Source: a virus
Length of the DNA: 36,249 bases
Virus record (IMG/VR): IMGVR_UViG_3300005095_000094
Span: 1-36,249 of that record
Direction: 5' to 3' (one strand)
Shown here: in pieces, positions 8,901-16,740 of the stretch
How positions within the stretch are numbered: the stretch's first letter is position 1
Layout of the letters: each line of letters begins with the position of its first letter
Notes under the pieces: model-generated
What the model was told of the DNA's origin: nothing
Database searches by the model: none
What the model saw: the letters and a program-made list of their open reading frames with translations, nothing else
Program-made: the position numbers and the translations under genes

Positions 8901-11565
8901 CAAGCATAGCTTCTCTTTCAGACTCGTTTATGCTGTTTTGTGTTGCACTAAAAGCCGAGCTAAATATCCCACCGTAATCATCTGCTTTTGCGAAGTTGTC
9001 TAGTATCGCTCTTGCCACCTCTTCGTCAAAGTCTTTAAAACTTATCTTCCCTGAAAGATTTAATTTGAAATCTTTGTCAAAATATTCTCCCATTTCATTC
9101 AGCTCAATTTCAATGTCTCTAAAAAAATCTATTGTTGCTTGTGATGCTTCGTGTATTTTTGTTCTTGTCTTGTCTGCAAATCCGAAAATGCGATCTTTTT
9201 CAAATTTTTCCCACTCTTTTATGACGCCGTCATCGATAATAATACCTGCATCTTTTAGATTCCAATCTGCAATAAAACCACCGATAATCGTTCCTATCCC
9301 GCCGCCTATTGCGGCTCCTACTGGACCAGCAAGACCGCCTATTGTCGCTCCAGCAGCAGCATATTCCCCGGACTTTGTATCTGTCCCGCCCAGTGCGCTT
9401 TCTGCCAAGTTCCCAAACTGATATCCTGCTTCTCCATAAACCGCAAGTTGTCCAAGCGTGCTTTGGCTTCCGGTTGCACTCTGAAAGCTTTTGTTTATAT
9501 CGAATCCTGCAAGTTTGCCAATCCCATCGACTATCTTGTCGATATCTCCAGCTGTTTTTGAAAAACTACCTGACAACGCTTCTGCGGCTTTGTTTAGAGA
9601 CTTAAGAGGGTCTTCTCCCTTTAGCAAACTCTCTACAAATCCATCTCCAACTTTTTTAAAGACATCATCAAATAGACCTTCAAATTCTTTTGTAAAAGAC
9701 TTGCCTTTGCCAAAGACATTCTTGAATGCGGTATCGATGGACTTTTCTATGTCTTCCCCAATATTCTTCCAGATTTTTTCAAGTTCTGTCGCCTCTTTTT
9801 CATGGGCTTTGGTGATACCTGCGAGCATATCAAGCTGATCATTGAGCATATCGCCTTCAATGCCTTTGAGCTGATCCTTGAATTTGACAGCCGCCTGATA
9901 ACGCTTTATCTGGTTTGCCGCTTCTTCATTTCCTGTTTTTTCAAAGTAGTCAAGCCATATTTTCAGGTTTGCTTCATAGGCTTTACGATTTGCTTCTTCT
10001 AGTTTTCTCAGAGCTTCAGCAGATTTTTTACCATTTTTATCAAACGCAGTTCCCATATCATCCACCGCCCCCTTGACGGCTTTGAGTGTCTTTTCGTTTT
10101 TAGTATTCAAGACAGTTTGTTTTTTTGTGCTTGTTGAAAATGTAGAAAGCTGCTTAGTAGTGGCTTTCATCTCCTTTTTAATTTCATCGTAGCTTTTGAT
10201 TTCGCCACGAAGTGTCAGGATTTCAGCTTCTCCGGCTGCATTTCGGATATTGTACGAATCTGTAATTTTATCCACGGCAATTGTTTGCAGTTGTACCGCT
10301 TTTGTCTGTTCTGCGATCTCTTTTGTGTAGTCGGCAAACGGTATTTTATCCATCGCTTCATACATACCAAGAATAGCCTTTTCCCATTCCAGTTGCGCCT
10401 TAGCAAACGACCGGCGAAAAGTAGTGCCAATATAGTCTCCCCACATTTTCAACTCTTTGTAGGCTATTTTCACAACGGTCGTAAAGTTTTTTATAGAAAG
10501 CCCCGCCCCTTTAAAAAGTCCTCCTAGAATTGCCAGTACCTTTGTCATTTCGCTTGACTCATCAGAAAAAATACCAAAAGTTTTTTTTATCCAATTCCAA
10601 GCATCTGAAAAAACTGTCTTTACAATGCTCCACACATCAGAAAATACTTCATTTGCAACATCCCATACATCTTTTGCAGCATCAATAAATGGATCAAAAA
10701 TATTGCTATTTTGCTTGATATATTGATAAAAATCGCTAAAGCTTTTTACCCAGCCATCAGCATGGTCTTTGAAATAATCTGAAAAACTTTTTAGTACTTT
10801 TTTAAGGTCATCAAAAAGTCCGCTTTTTTGCATGAGGTCTTTTTTGAACTTTGTCCAGCTGTCAGACATATTGGAAACAAGCCCTTTCCAAGTCTGCGAC
10901 ATTTTGTTCATTGCGCCGGCATATTTGCTGTTAAATATTGCTTCTAGGGTGGATTGGATGATCTCTTTGTTGTTGGCTACGGTAATTTTTTTTGCCTTGC
11001 CAGATGCGTCACTCCATCGGTATGTAATCTCTTTTGCTGTAGCTGAAGCTTTGATACCGAACTCTTTGAGTCGTTCGTTTTCGCCCATTACCGCATCTGC
11101 CATCGCTTCTACGGCTTGATTTAGATCTTTTCCCATCGCCGCAGCGGTATCGCCAAGCGTTTTCAAAAGCCCGTCTTTTGCTTCAAGCCCGTAAGCTTTC
11201 AGCTTCACAAATGCATCGGTTACCTGATCGAGTTGATACGGTGTCTTTTTTGCAAACTCCTCAATCCAGGCAAGAGAACCTTTTGCCTTGAGTGAAGAAC
11301 CTTCTATAGTCGTCAAAACGGCTTCAAACTGCTCAAACTGACTTGTCACGTCTACTGCGTCCTTGAGCAGTTCAAAACCTTTTGCCAGCGTTATGACTCC
11401 GCCAACAGTCGCACCGATGCCCAAAAGCGTCTTTTTCAAAGAAGCAATCCCATCATCCGCCTTTTTCCCGGCACGCTCGATTTTCTCGAACTCTCCGGAG
11501 ACGATTTTGAGGTCACCGGTTTTGGCATCAACACTGATCTTAATTTTAAGTTCTTTTTCTGCCAA
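5953..11565 (-). CDS. Tail tape measure protein, 1870 aa
   Basis: The longest gene. TTG start after AGGAGC. The N-terminal 200 residues carry the classic tape measure start (glycine/alanine helix near residue 50, SQFEQFEAVLTTIEG, TPYQLDQVTDAFVKLKAYGL). A Gly-Ala-rich membrane-like segment (GGLAGPVGAAIGGGIGTIIG) lies near residue 740. The last 650 residues are long helices with repeated 18-residue units (LPDAFNTAIQPVVESVAT and variants) and an Ala-rich end. Tape measures set tail length at roughly 0.15 nm per residue, so a tail near 280 nm is expected. This shows a siphovirus. Confidence 0.95.
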   Translation of the reverse strand: MAEKELKIKISVDAKTGDLKIVSGEFEKIERAGKKADDGIASLKKTLLGIGATVGGVITLAKGFELLKDAVDVTSQFEQFEAVLTTIEGSSLKAKGSLAWIEEFAKKTPYQLDQVTDAFVKLKAYGLEAKDGLLKTLGDTAAAMGKDLNQAVEAMADAVMGENERLKEFGIKASATAKEITYRWSDASGKAKKITVANNKEIIQSTLEAIFNSKYAGAMNKMSQTWKGLVSNMSDSWTKFKKDLMQKSGLFDDLKKVLKSFSDYFKDHADGWVKSFSDFYQYIKQNSNIFDPFIDAAKDVWDVANEVFSDVWSIVKTVFSDAWNWIKKTFGIFSDESSEMTKVLAILGGLFKGAGLSIKNFTTVVKIAYKELKMWGDYIGTTFRRSFAKAQLEWEKAILGMYEAMDKIPFADYTKEIAEQTKAVQLQTIAVDKITDSYNIRNAAGEAEILTLRGEIKSYDEIKKEMKATTKQLSTFSTSTKKQTVLNTKNEKTLKAVKGAVDDMGTAFDKNGKKSAEALRKLEEANRKAYEANLKIWLDYFEKTGNEEAANQIKRYQAAVKFKDQLKGIEGDMLNDQLDMLAGITKAHEKEATELEKIWKNIGEDIEKSIDTAFKNVFGKGKSFTKEFEGLFDDVFKKVGDGFVESLLKGEDPLKSLNKAAEALSGSFSKTAGDIDKIVDGIGKLAGFDINKSFQSATGSQSTLGQLAVYGEAGYQFGNLAESALGGTDTKSGEYAAAGATIGGLAGPVGAAIGGGIGTIIGGFIADWNLKDAGIIIDDGVIKEWEKFEKDRIFGFADKTRTKIHEASQATIDFFRDIEIELNEMGEYFDKDFKLNLSGKISFKDFDEEVARAILDNFAKADDYGGIFSSAFSATQNSINESEREAMLAHFTEYAKTVDKTVTEVIIEAFEKETAAIDALQTNLEAAFGDYGEKIGESIENIFKHSSLETLPDFDKRYSDILLRKISGIDDSIAYIWDRFKTNTLNAVDRDALIAELNASFAEMDAAWESWAAKQGMSVVDAINAGLQSVAADKAQFESFFNDYFDLGDSIEVLRQKAVDASATLQSSFDELGQSFNLQNFAELRDAAMKSMEFTPENIESWHEAQMALENAATSTRAFAEALGGLVAKYDTAIQSFDQVIADFQGIELQKAEDQQMTIDAINNLANTILAETDNEKQLELSADFIDAIKQLDTEQDARFQAVVEGNKVDTEALALEFSQTLAIGLDGLAKDITSVNQELLLAQEAGDDEAVTRLNEQLQILTNQQDKLEDIATRADNEGLSAEIATEFQKVNDIAFAQMTEDVKAGLVESQASLEELQAEANAYLQAIEGTLKEGDPTTKQLTEQLVNWNMTAAEADAAIKESLGALPEDIGTSLTTAVEPLGTAMTNVETSMAALPEQIGTGLTTAVEPLTQTTQTMSDSIATLPDSFNAAIEPLNTTTQAVVESVAALPEGFNAALQPVADSIGTLPDAFNTAIQPVVESVATLPDAFNTALQPVTDSLATLPTQIDASLQTAMQPVSESLSILPQQIDASIQGVTLALENSLATGFGEMTTNLNNVSNEIQTMNNDFAQQMTSMSNEMAQNLTAVNNTFEKSIATLNTEMNNSLRDLNTSMSNDMQNLGNDITQNLQTLNNELSVTLQTNFAQMGNELGEVTQSIANMNNAMTNSISEMNASFDANLRTLSADINTSLSQVLTPINNIMTEMNTTVKNLPGEMDASFQATLAPVVTSLGDVTKGIDNLDEAISAAISVSMQPMQTAMNQNTSAVQQLQQYEARSAAAAEGIVGAINSASSHIASAVSGAVGSAIDAANRAADYAAQASNAASSAAGAAAAASNSISTINGRLSSIESNTRQTVVQTSQVAKNTGAA
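7020..7260 (-). repeat. 54-bp imperfect tandem repeats in the tape measure gene
   Basis: Units of 54 bp encode an 18-residue motif of the form LP(D/E)xFNxAxQPVxxSxxT. Three clear copies and diverged flanking copies are visible. Gain or loss of whole units would keep frame and change tail length. Confidence 0.7.
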
Positions 11566-11860
11566 GTTCCGCTCCTATCCATGCTTCTTTGATTGTATAT
11601 AGGGTGTCAATATACTCTTTGACACCAAACCCGTACCGCTTCAGGGCATCTTTTGCCGCGGCATAGTCGATTACCCACCCAAAGCCTGTGGGACTCCATG
11701 TCATTCGCCAAGACAAAAACGCTACTGCCAAAAGTGCGCTCTCATCATCCTCTAGCCGTACGACTGAAAATGTATACGGGTTTGACTCTATCGGCTTTGG
11801 GTATTTTATAGAGCCTTCACCGACTGCGTTTTGTTTCGCCCACAAAATCAGGCGATCTAC
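11546..11860 (-). CDS. Tail assembly chaperone, T part made by -1 frameshift
   Basis: This reading frame continues the upstream chaperone gene after a -1 shift at AAAAAAAAG just before its TAG. From the shift it encodes about 104 residues (VDRLILWAKQNAVGEG... to ELGRKRT) and overlaps the tape measure start by 20 nt. A TTG inside could start it alone, but no ribosome site precedes that codon. In lambda-like phages the G/GT pair binds the tape measure during tail assembly, and this gene has exactly that place. The fusion would be about 263 aa. Confidence 0.75.
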   Translation of the reverse strand, partial: VDRLILWAKQNAVGEGSIKYPKPIESNPYTFSVVRLEDDESALLAVAFLSWRMTWSPTGFGWVIDYAAAKDALKRYGFGVKEYIDTLYTIKEAWIGAELGRKRT

Positions 11861-11868
11861 TTTTTTTT
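11857..11868 (-). promoter_or_regulatory. Programmed -1 frameshift site (A AAA AAG)
   Basis: On the minus strand the last codons read GAT AAA AAA AAG TAG. This contains the canonical bacterial slippery heptamer A AAA AAG with the stop codon right after it. A -1 shift continues into the T frame, which is open for 104 codons. The eight-A run could also allow transcriptional slippage. Confidence 0.75.
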
Positions 11869-12336
11869 ATCAACGTTCTCCCAAAACTTTGAAATAAACC
11901 AGTTTAGATCACTCCACGAGAATCTATCTGCGTACTCTTCAGCTACTTCGATACTATTTTCATCGATTTGCAGTCGGCACAGTTTTTCGGATATTTTTTC
12001 AATATCAAGCTCTTTTTCGCCTTCTATTTTGAGTTTGTTTTCAATCTCATCCAACTCTTGAAACTTTGCATCCAATTCATCTAGGATTTCAAGTTTCTTT
12101 TCATTGTCATCAAGAAGAAGGAGCCGCTGATCGAGCAAATCGATTCTTCTTTTCAGGCGTTTTTGTTTTTCTTTCAGTTCTTCAAAAAACTCGACTTCAT
12201 CTCTTATTTTTCGAATCTCTTTTTCATGTTTTTTGAGTTCTTTTTTTGGAACTTTTATGAGTTTTAGGTTGTATTCTTTTCCATCAACTTCAATCGTTGC
12301 ATCCAGTTTTGTTCTTTTTGTAAGTTTCACTATCAA
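11857..12336 (-). CDS. Tail assembly chaperone, G part
   Basis: A 159-aa product, TTG start. It has a short beta N terminus (VKLTKRTKLDATIEVDGKEY) and a long, highly charged coiled coil (about residues 30-125), then a short C-terminal domain (EEYADRFSWSDLNWFISKFW). It ends in DKKK-stop at the slippery tract. Lying between the major tail protein and the tape measure, it corresponds to lambda gpG and similar chaperones that coat the tape measure before tube polymerisation. Confidence 0.75.
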   Translation of the reverse strand: MIVKLTKRTKLDATIEVDGKEYNLKLIKVPKKELKKHEKEIRKIRDEVEFFEELKEKQKRLKRRIDLLDQRLLLLDDNEKKLEILDELDAKFQELDEIENKLKIEGEKELDIEKISEKLCRLQIDENSIEVAEEYADRFSWSDLNWFISKFWENVDKKK

Positions 12337-12399
12337 TCCTTTTGAAAAAATGTATCCCTTTTTTGGTACCGGGGAAAAGGATCAGAAAACCCCGGCATA

Positions 12400-12966
12400 T
12401 TAGATCAGATACAGATCAAAATATTTCGGTGTGCCATCCTCAACTTTAGAGAGCATTTCTCCGGAAAACGGGATATTCATATAGTCTTCTGAAAGCGGGG
12501 AAATGTCGCCGTTTGGAGAGAGCACCACGCGATAAAAATCATACACCGGTGTTTTGCCGTCACATGGACTTCCTACAAACTTGATAGCTCCCTCGATAAC
12601 CGGTTTTTTACCTGCTTCGATTTTGTCAACGGCAACCGCTTCGGATGCAGTGGTGCCGTCTGGCAACTCATCGCCCACATCATAATTCACTACGGAGGCT
12701 TTGCCAAAGAGCGCCAATCTAAGATTCTCTTTGATAATATTTTGAGTCGTAAAGGTGACGGATCCACCGACACTTTTGGCATTTACCTTGCTAGTCGTTG
12801 TGGTGCAGCTTGTTTTGTCAAGTGCTTTCACGGTCTCTACAGAGATGTTATAAGAAAAATCCTGCACGCCTCCGATCTCGATATAGTCTGTGGCACCTTC
12901 TTCTTTAAAGAATAGGCGACCTCCGCCCAAATATTGTGTCGTGTCTGTCATTGCTGGTAGTGCCAT
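12400..12966 (-). CDS. Major tail (tube) protein
   Basis: A 188-aa beta-rich protein. It begins MALPAMTDTTQYLGGGRLFFKEEG, has an early DYIEIGGVQDFSYNISVETVKAL segment and a SVGGSVTFTTQNI region typical of siphovirus tube proteins that stack as hexamers round the tape measure. It lies two genes before the tape measure with the chaperone pair between, the conserved order for this class. The ribosome site AAGGAG is strong, as expected of an abundant structural protein. Confidence 0.8.
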   Translation of the reverse strand: MALPAMTDTTQYLGGGRLFFKEEGATDYIEIGGVQDFSYNISVETVKALDKTSCTTTTSKVNAKSVGGSVTFTTQNIIKENLRLALFGKASVVNYDVGDELPDGTTASEAVAVDKIEAGKKPVIEGAIKFVGSPCDGKTPVYDFYRVVLSPNGDISPLSEDYMNIPFSGEMLSKVEDGTPKYFDLYLI

Positions 12967-13097
12967 TATTTTTTCTCCTTAATCTTCTTTTCTGTAATTA
13001 GCTTTTTAGCAACCTCTTTGTCAGAGATCTCCACCTCGTCACCCGGTGCAATCTTTCCATTTTTGTTCCTAAACGGAACCAGTGCTATGTATTTCAA
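12966..13097 (-). CDS. Small basic phage protein, 43 aa
   Basis: TTG start behind GAAGGAGAG; the stop shares one base with the tube protein start (TAATG). The peptide (KYIALVPFRNKNGKIAPGDE, then EISDKEVAKKLITEKKIKEKK) resembles short proteins often found near neck and tail genes, with a small beta fold and a basic tail. Function unknown, but the tight coupling makes it likely to be expressed. Confidence 0.6.
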   Translation of the reverse strand: MKYIALVPFRNKNGKIAPGDEVEISDKEVAKKLITEKKIKEKK

Positions 13098-13115
13098 TTT
13101 CTCTCCTTCATCATA

Positions 13116-13337
13116 TTAATAACCTAATACCTTTTTTAAAAACTCCAACAACCCCATTTGCTCTATTGCAGCAAAAGCGATAGCACCGATGATCCAGTTT
13201 TTGATACTTTTGAGTGTCTCCTCAAGTGCATAAAATTCAGTCTTTAACTCTTTATGCAGCATACGCATCTCCCTGATCTGGTCTGCGTGATGAGATAGTT
13301 GTATCTCTATCTGCAATAGTCTCTCTTCCTGTGTCAT
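13116..13337 (-). CDS. Holin-accessory-like protein (XhlA-type layout)
   Basis: A 73-aa protein. Residues 1-45 form an amphipathic coiled coil, followed by one membrane helix (NWIIGAIAFAAIEQMGLLEFL) and a short basic end. This is the layout of XhlA-like proteins that act with a holin in host lysis. The family assignment is by architecture only. It clusters with a lipoprotein and a holin-like gene between capsid and tail genes. Confidence 0.5.
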   Translation of the reverse strand: MTQEERLLQIEIQLSHHADQIREMRMLHKELKTEFYALEETLKSIKNWIIGAIAFAAIEQMGLLEFLKKVLGY

Positions 13338-13352
13338 CTATATTCCTGTGGG

Positions 13353-13544
13353 TTAGTTGGTATTTTGACATTGAAGCAGTCTCACTCTCATTTGTTTGTA
13401 TGTGTTTTCATCAATCAGCAACCCTGAAAAGGGTGCACTCTCATTAGCATCGATCCAGTGAGCGTTTACCGGTGTTTTGGCAGGAGTTACCCACGCACAC
13501 CCGGCAAACAGCACTAAAAGGATCAGATACCAGACCAGTTTCAC
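13353..13544 (-). CDS. Small lipoprotein, possible outer-membrane spanin (Rz1-like)
   Basis: A 63-aa protein with a signal peptide (KLVWYLILLVLFAGC); the lipobox LFAGC puts the lipidated Cys at residue 16. The rest is short and Pro-containing. Small phage lipoproteins beside holin genes are commonly o-spanins that fuse inner and outer membranes at lysis. No overlapping inner-membrane partner is obvious, although the coiled-coil membrane protein downstream could fill that role. Confidence 0.55.
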   Translation of the reverse strand: MKLVWYLILLVLFAGCAWVTPAKTPVNAHWIDANESAPFSGLLIDENTYKQMRVRLLQCQNTN

Positions 13545-13873
13545 TTCAAAAGCCCCTCTTTTACAAGGAACCTATCCAGTTCACTCTCTTCGGACGGAAT
13601 GTAAGCATCACCGCCGTTAAATACCATCACGCGATCATCTGCGCTCATTTGTCCTCCACCCGTGATATCCACGCAGTTTGAGTGAGGAATGCGTGTCGCG
13701 CCGTTTTTGACCGCTTCATCAGCCATCAATTTTCCTGTATCAAGACCACCGACCAGCCGACCGTTATCATCAACATCGATATCCTCGATCACGACAAAAT
13801 GGTTCTCTTCTCCGGTGCCTTTGTCAAAGATGGCAAAATCTTTTTCAAAGTGCATTGTTTTTCCAAAGCTCAT
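13541..13873 (-). CDS. Hypothetical phage protein, 110 aa
   Basis: An acidic, soluble 110-aa protein with Gly- and Asp-rich loops (DIDVDDNGRLVGGLDTGKL; CVDITGGGQMSADDR). It overlaps both neighbours by 4 nt within the lysis-like cluster. No family recognised. A structural decoration or connector role is possible given that the usual neck genes are absent here. Confidence 0.55.
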   Translation of the reverse strand: MSFGKTMHFEKDFAIFDKGTGEENHFVVIEDIDVDDNGRLVGGLDTGKLMADEAVKNGATRIPHSNCVDITGGGQMSADDRVMVFNGGDAYIPSEESELDRFLVKEGLLK

Positions 13874-14031
13874 AAAATCTCCTCTAGCTCTTTTTTTGTT
13901 TTCTGATCGTCTTTTGCGGCGATCTCCTCTTCTATCTTTTTTGTTCCTTTTTGCAGGCTGATACCCCTGATAGCCTTTAGCACAACCTGAAGCAGTGCGT
14001 TAAGTGATACAAGGATATTTAGCCACTTCAT
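13870..14031 (-). CDS. Small protein with N-terminal hydrophobic helix, 53 aa
   Basis: The ORF begins directly after the holin-like stop (TAG ATG) and overlaps the next start by 4 nt. The N terminus KWLNILVSLNALLQVVLKAI is an amphipathic or membrane helix and the remainder is a charged helix (EEEIAAKDDQKTKKELEEIL). Probably part of the lysis or membrane cluster. No family recognised. Confidence 0.5.
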   Translation of the reverse strand: MKWLNILVSLNALLQVVLKAIRGISLQKGTKKIEEEIAAKDDQKTKKELEEIL

Positions 14032-14238
14032 CTATGCGATCTCTTTGTCTGCTGTCAAGCGACCGATTGCAGAGAGAATGCCACCAGCCGCCGCGATGAG
14101 CGCCGTGATGTTTGAAACGATCTGCCCCTGTGTGTCAGCATCGATCCCGTATCCGAAAAATCCAGCCACCGCAGCTGCGACTGTGATAATGGATCCCCAG
14201 ATTGTTTTTGACTCGTACCATTTTTTGGTTTGGTTCAT
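14032..14238 (-). CDS. Holin-like protein
   Basis: A 68-aa protein: a charged N terminus (NQTKKWYESKTIW), a first membrane helix (GSIITVAAAVAGFFGYGI), a short DADTQ loop and a second membrane helix (ALIAAAGGILSAIG) with a charged tail. This is the two-helix layout of many small phage holins, which open the inner membrane and release endolysin. It is unusual that it lies beside the major capsid gene, about 11 kb from the endolysin. Confidence 0.65.
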   Translation of the reverse strand: MNQTKKWYESKTIWGSIITVAAAVAGFFGYGIDADTQGQIVSNITALIAAAGGILSAIGRLTADKEIA

Positions 14239-14327
14239 TTTTTACCTTTTTTAGTCGTTTTTTTCTTTTGCTGTTCCTCTTTTTTTTCTTGCGCTTCGCG
14301 CATCCTGCGAAATGTCATCAAGCCCAT
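14235..14327 (-). CDS. Small charged phage protein, 30 aa
   Basis: A very short ORF (MGLMTFRRMREAQEKKEEQQ then Lys/Thr-rich) just after the major capsid gene, overlapping the holin start by 4 nt. Short peptides that begin M-x-L-x-T-F-R-R-x-R are common after capsid genes in unrelated phages. Function unknown. Confidence 0.5.
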   Translation of the reverse strand: MGLMTFRRMREAQEKKEEQQKKKTTKKGKK

Positions 14328-14335
14328 GTTTATAC

Positions 14336-15295
14336 CTATGCTAGTTTGTGTTTGAATGCGATCATTCTGATGTTTTTAGGCTCATATACACGCTGCCAGT
14401 TTCCACCTGTTGCCAATGCAGCGTTATCAGGGTTTGCAGTTGTGACAGCCCATTTGACACCGCGAGGATGCATCACAAAGCCAACACGAGTGACAAGTGT
14501 GTCAAGACCTGCGGATGTATCACGATCTGTTTCTACGGCGGTATCTCCAAGATTGATATCTGCGTATCCAATCGCGCCACCTGCAAATAGGTAAGTTGTG
14601 TATACATCACCATCTACCGGCATTTTGTCATCAATTACAATCGTTTTGCCAAGATATGTAGGAATACGCACTTTTGCATTTGCAGGTTCTACATAGTCGA
14701 TCAGTTGATCTTTTTGAAGTTTCGCATAAGTTGCAGAGTGCATCGCGATAGATTGCAACTCTCCAGCCATATCACCCAGTTTTTGACCTGCATCAATCGT
14801 ACTGGATGCACCGATGACAGCCGCGTCACCCGTGCCGCCAGAGATATCAAGAACATGTGTTGATGCCAATGCGGTATCAAATACACCGTTCAACGAAGAA
14901 ATCAAAGCAACTTGTTTTCTTCGGTTCCAGTACGCTACCGCACGATCTGCAATTCTTCCAAGCGGATCATCACCACTCAAAATGTCTGCAAAGTCAGTCG
15001 CACCCCACATTTTCGCACGAAAGATTTTCACCGCTACATCTTTTTCAGCGTTGATTTTGTCCATTGTGAGAGGATCACCGTCAAAACCTTTTCCACCGGC
15101 TTCATCATCACCTGTCAGATCAGTCCAAAACGGCATTTCTACGAAGTTGCCGCCACCGTTTACTTTGCTTCTGATCGCTTCATCTGTGGACAAAATGCCA
15201 CTATTTAGCAATACGCTTGTTTCTGCTGTTTTTTCCAGAAAGTAGTCGTTCCATACCTCTGGAACAATCACATCTGCTAGTTTTGTTTCTGCCAT
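14336..15295 (-). CDS. Major capsid protein
   Basis: A 319-aa protein that opens AETKLADVIVPEVWNDYFLE, a start typical of HK97-fold coat proteins of this group, and continues with NGGGNFVEMPFWTDLTGDD and an Ala/Asp-rich peripheral domain. The ATG shares a base with the scaffold stop (TAATG) and has a strong ribosome site. Neighbour order scaffold then capsid is conserved in siphophages. Confidence 0.85.
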   Translation of the reverse strand: MAETKLADVIVPEVWNDYFLEKTAETSVLLNSGILSTDEAIRSKVNGGGNFVEMPFWTDLTGDDEAGGKGFDGDPLTMDKINAEKDVAVKIFRAKMWGATDFADILSGDDPLGRIADRAVAYWNRRKQVALISSLNGVFDTALASTHVLDISGGTGDAAVIGASSTIDAGQKLGDMAGELQSIAMHSATYAKLQKDQLIDYVEPANAKVRIPTYLGKTIVIDDKMPVDGDVYTTYLFAGGAIGYADINLGDTAVETDRDTSAGLDTLVTRVGFVMHPRGVKWAVTTANPDNAALATGGNWQRVYEPKNIRMIAFKHKLA

Positions 15296-15966
15296 TATTT
15301 AGCTCCTGCTTTTAATTGTTCGTATTTTTTAGGATCTTCTTTGAAAAGTCGCATTCTTTCCGTTGCACTCATCTCATCCCACTTTTTATCACCGCCACTG
15401 GTACCGCCGCCATTGCTTCCGCTTCCGGGTTTTCCCTGGCTTTCGAGAAATGTATCACGCGATTCCAAAAAGCTTTTGATACCTTCTTCGATTGCCAATA
15501 AATTGTCTCCGTCTTTGAACTTTATGTCATTTTCATCAAACACAACCATGTGTTTTAAGGCTGACTCTAAGAAGTCTCTTTCTTTTACCCTGTACTTTGA
15601 CAACTCTTTACTGATTGCATTTTCAATTTTAAAAGACTTGTTTGACTCTTCAAGCTCTCTCAGCTTTGCCGCCAACTCCTCTTTTTCACTCTTTTGTCTT
15701 TCAAGCTCTGTGACTAGTTCTGCTTTCCCATCCTCTTTGGCTTTTTTGATCTGCTCATCTAGTCCGTTCAGCTGCTCTTCGAGTTTCTGCTTTGAGCCTT
15801 GCACCTCTTCAAAAGTGCGGTTAAGCTCCTGATACTTCACGCGATACGATGCCGCTTCGTCCCTGAGTTCCTTGATAGCCTTTGATACTTCGCCATCAAT
15901 CTCCTCTGCTGTTTCTGTGTCAATTTTGCCTGCCTCAAGCAGTTCTTCAATTTTTTTAAACATCAA
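15295..15966 (-). CDS. Capsid scaffolding protein
   Basis: A 223-aa protein dominated by a coiled coil (about residues 20-110), followed by an ISKELSKYRVKERDFLESALKH segment, a Gly/Ser linker and a C-terminal helix (EMSATERMRLFKEDPKKYEQL) that would bind coat subunits. This matches phage scaffolding proteins such as the minor structural GP20 type. It starts the leftward capsid-tail operon. Confidence 0.8.
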   Translation of the reverse strand: MMFKKIEELLEAGKIDTETAEEIDGEVSKAIKELRDEAASYRVKYQELNRTFEEVQGSKQKLEEQLNGLDEQIKKAKEDGKAELVTELERQKSEKEELAAKLRELEESNKSFKIENAISKELSKYRVKERDFLESALKHMVVFDENDIKFKDGDNLLAIEEGIKSFLESRDTFLESQGKPGSGSNGGGTSGGDKKWDEMSATERMRLFKEDPKKYEQLKAGAK

Positions 15967-16065
15967 AACCTCCAGTTTTCATCCATTTTAAAATGCTTTT
16001 GGTCGATGTTTTTGCATTTCTTCGACTAAAATTGCAATATTCTTTAAAAAAATGCGGGGGACAAC
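15967..16065. promoter_or_regulatory. Divergent intergenic region (scaffold/connector)
   Basis: About 100 nt between the leftward scaffold gene and the rightward neck gene. It is AT-rich with candidate -10 boxes (TATTCT rightward near 16038; TAAAAT leftward near 15989) and inverted pieces such as ATTTTAAAAT. It probably carries late promoters in both directions, but no clear -35 pairing is seen. Confidence 0.35.
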
Positions 16066-16362
16066 ATGGTCTATACATATGAAGACAGTTTTTTGACTAA
16101 AAGAGTGAAAGAAGATGAGCTGATCATAATTGAAGAAAAGGCAATAGAAGAAGCTGAGAAAATAGGCATAGATGATACATTCTACAAAGAGAAATATGTT
16201 GTAGCAAAAGCCTATGTCGAGATTGCAAAAAGGCATATTGAAGCTGACGGGATGTCAAAAAAGATGGACGTATACAGAACAGAAATGGAAAAATACTATC
16301 AGCTATTCAAAAACAACTCCGCAAAAAAACCATTTGCATCATTGACAATAGAGAGGGGATAA
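16066..16362 (+). CDS. Head-tail connector-like protein, 98 aa
   Basis: An all-helical acidic protein preceded by GGGGGA. The layout (short helices, KEDELIIIEEKAIEEAEKI, DTFYKEKYVVAKAYVEIAKRHI) resembles gp6/gp15-type head completion proteins that form the ring under the portal. It opens the rightward island and is followed directly by the tail-terminator-like and HK97 gp10-like genes. Confidence 0.5.
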   Translation: MVYTYEDSFLTKRVKEDELIIIEEKAIEEAEKIGIDDTFYKEKYVVAKAYVEIAKRHIEADGMSKKMDVYRTEMEKYYQLFKNNSAKKPFASLTIERG

Positions 16363-16740
16363 ATGTTCAATATTCTGCTAGACATCAAACAAAAACTCAT
16401 CGATACAGGCAAACTGTCAAGTGTATATATCGGAGCAGAAAGCGTCAGTGCAGATGACACACCTTTTGCGCTCATCGTCTCAAAAAGAGCTGAGAATGCT
16501 GGTTATCAAGACACACTGTATGTCAAAGTCTATATAGGAACAGACATAAAGCACACGATGCAAGAGACCTATGAGGAGCACATGAATCTTCTTTCTGTTA
16601 TCCGTAGCGCACTCAATACCAAAAACATAGGTACTGGTGTGTGCAGGTACGAAAGAACACACTTTGATGAAGATAGTATCGACAACTTCAAAATTTCTAT
16701 TTTAGAATTCAAAGTCGAGAGGATAAAGTTTGGCTGTTAA
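16363..16740 (+). CDS. Tail terminator / neck protein-like, 125 aa
   Basis: It starts one base after the previous stop. A 125-aa alpha/beta protein (FNILLDIKQKLIDTGKL, ALIVSKRAENAGYQDTLYVK, CRYERTHFDEDSIDNFKISI) with the size and pattern of tail completion proteins that cap the tube at the head end. Assigned by layout and by its neighbour, an HK97 gp10-like gene. Confidence 0.5.
   Translation: MFNILLDIKQKLIDTGKLSSVYIGAESVSADDTPFALIVSKRAENAGYQDTLYVKVYIGTDIKHTMQETYEEHMNLLSVIRSALNTKNIGTGVCRYERTHFDEDSIDNFKISILEFKVERIKFGC

Noticed and set aside
6179-9838. Several plus-strand frames inside the tape measure gene
   Set aside because: Antisense shadows of a repetitive coding sequence, without ribosome sites.
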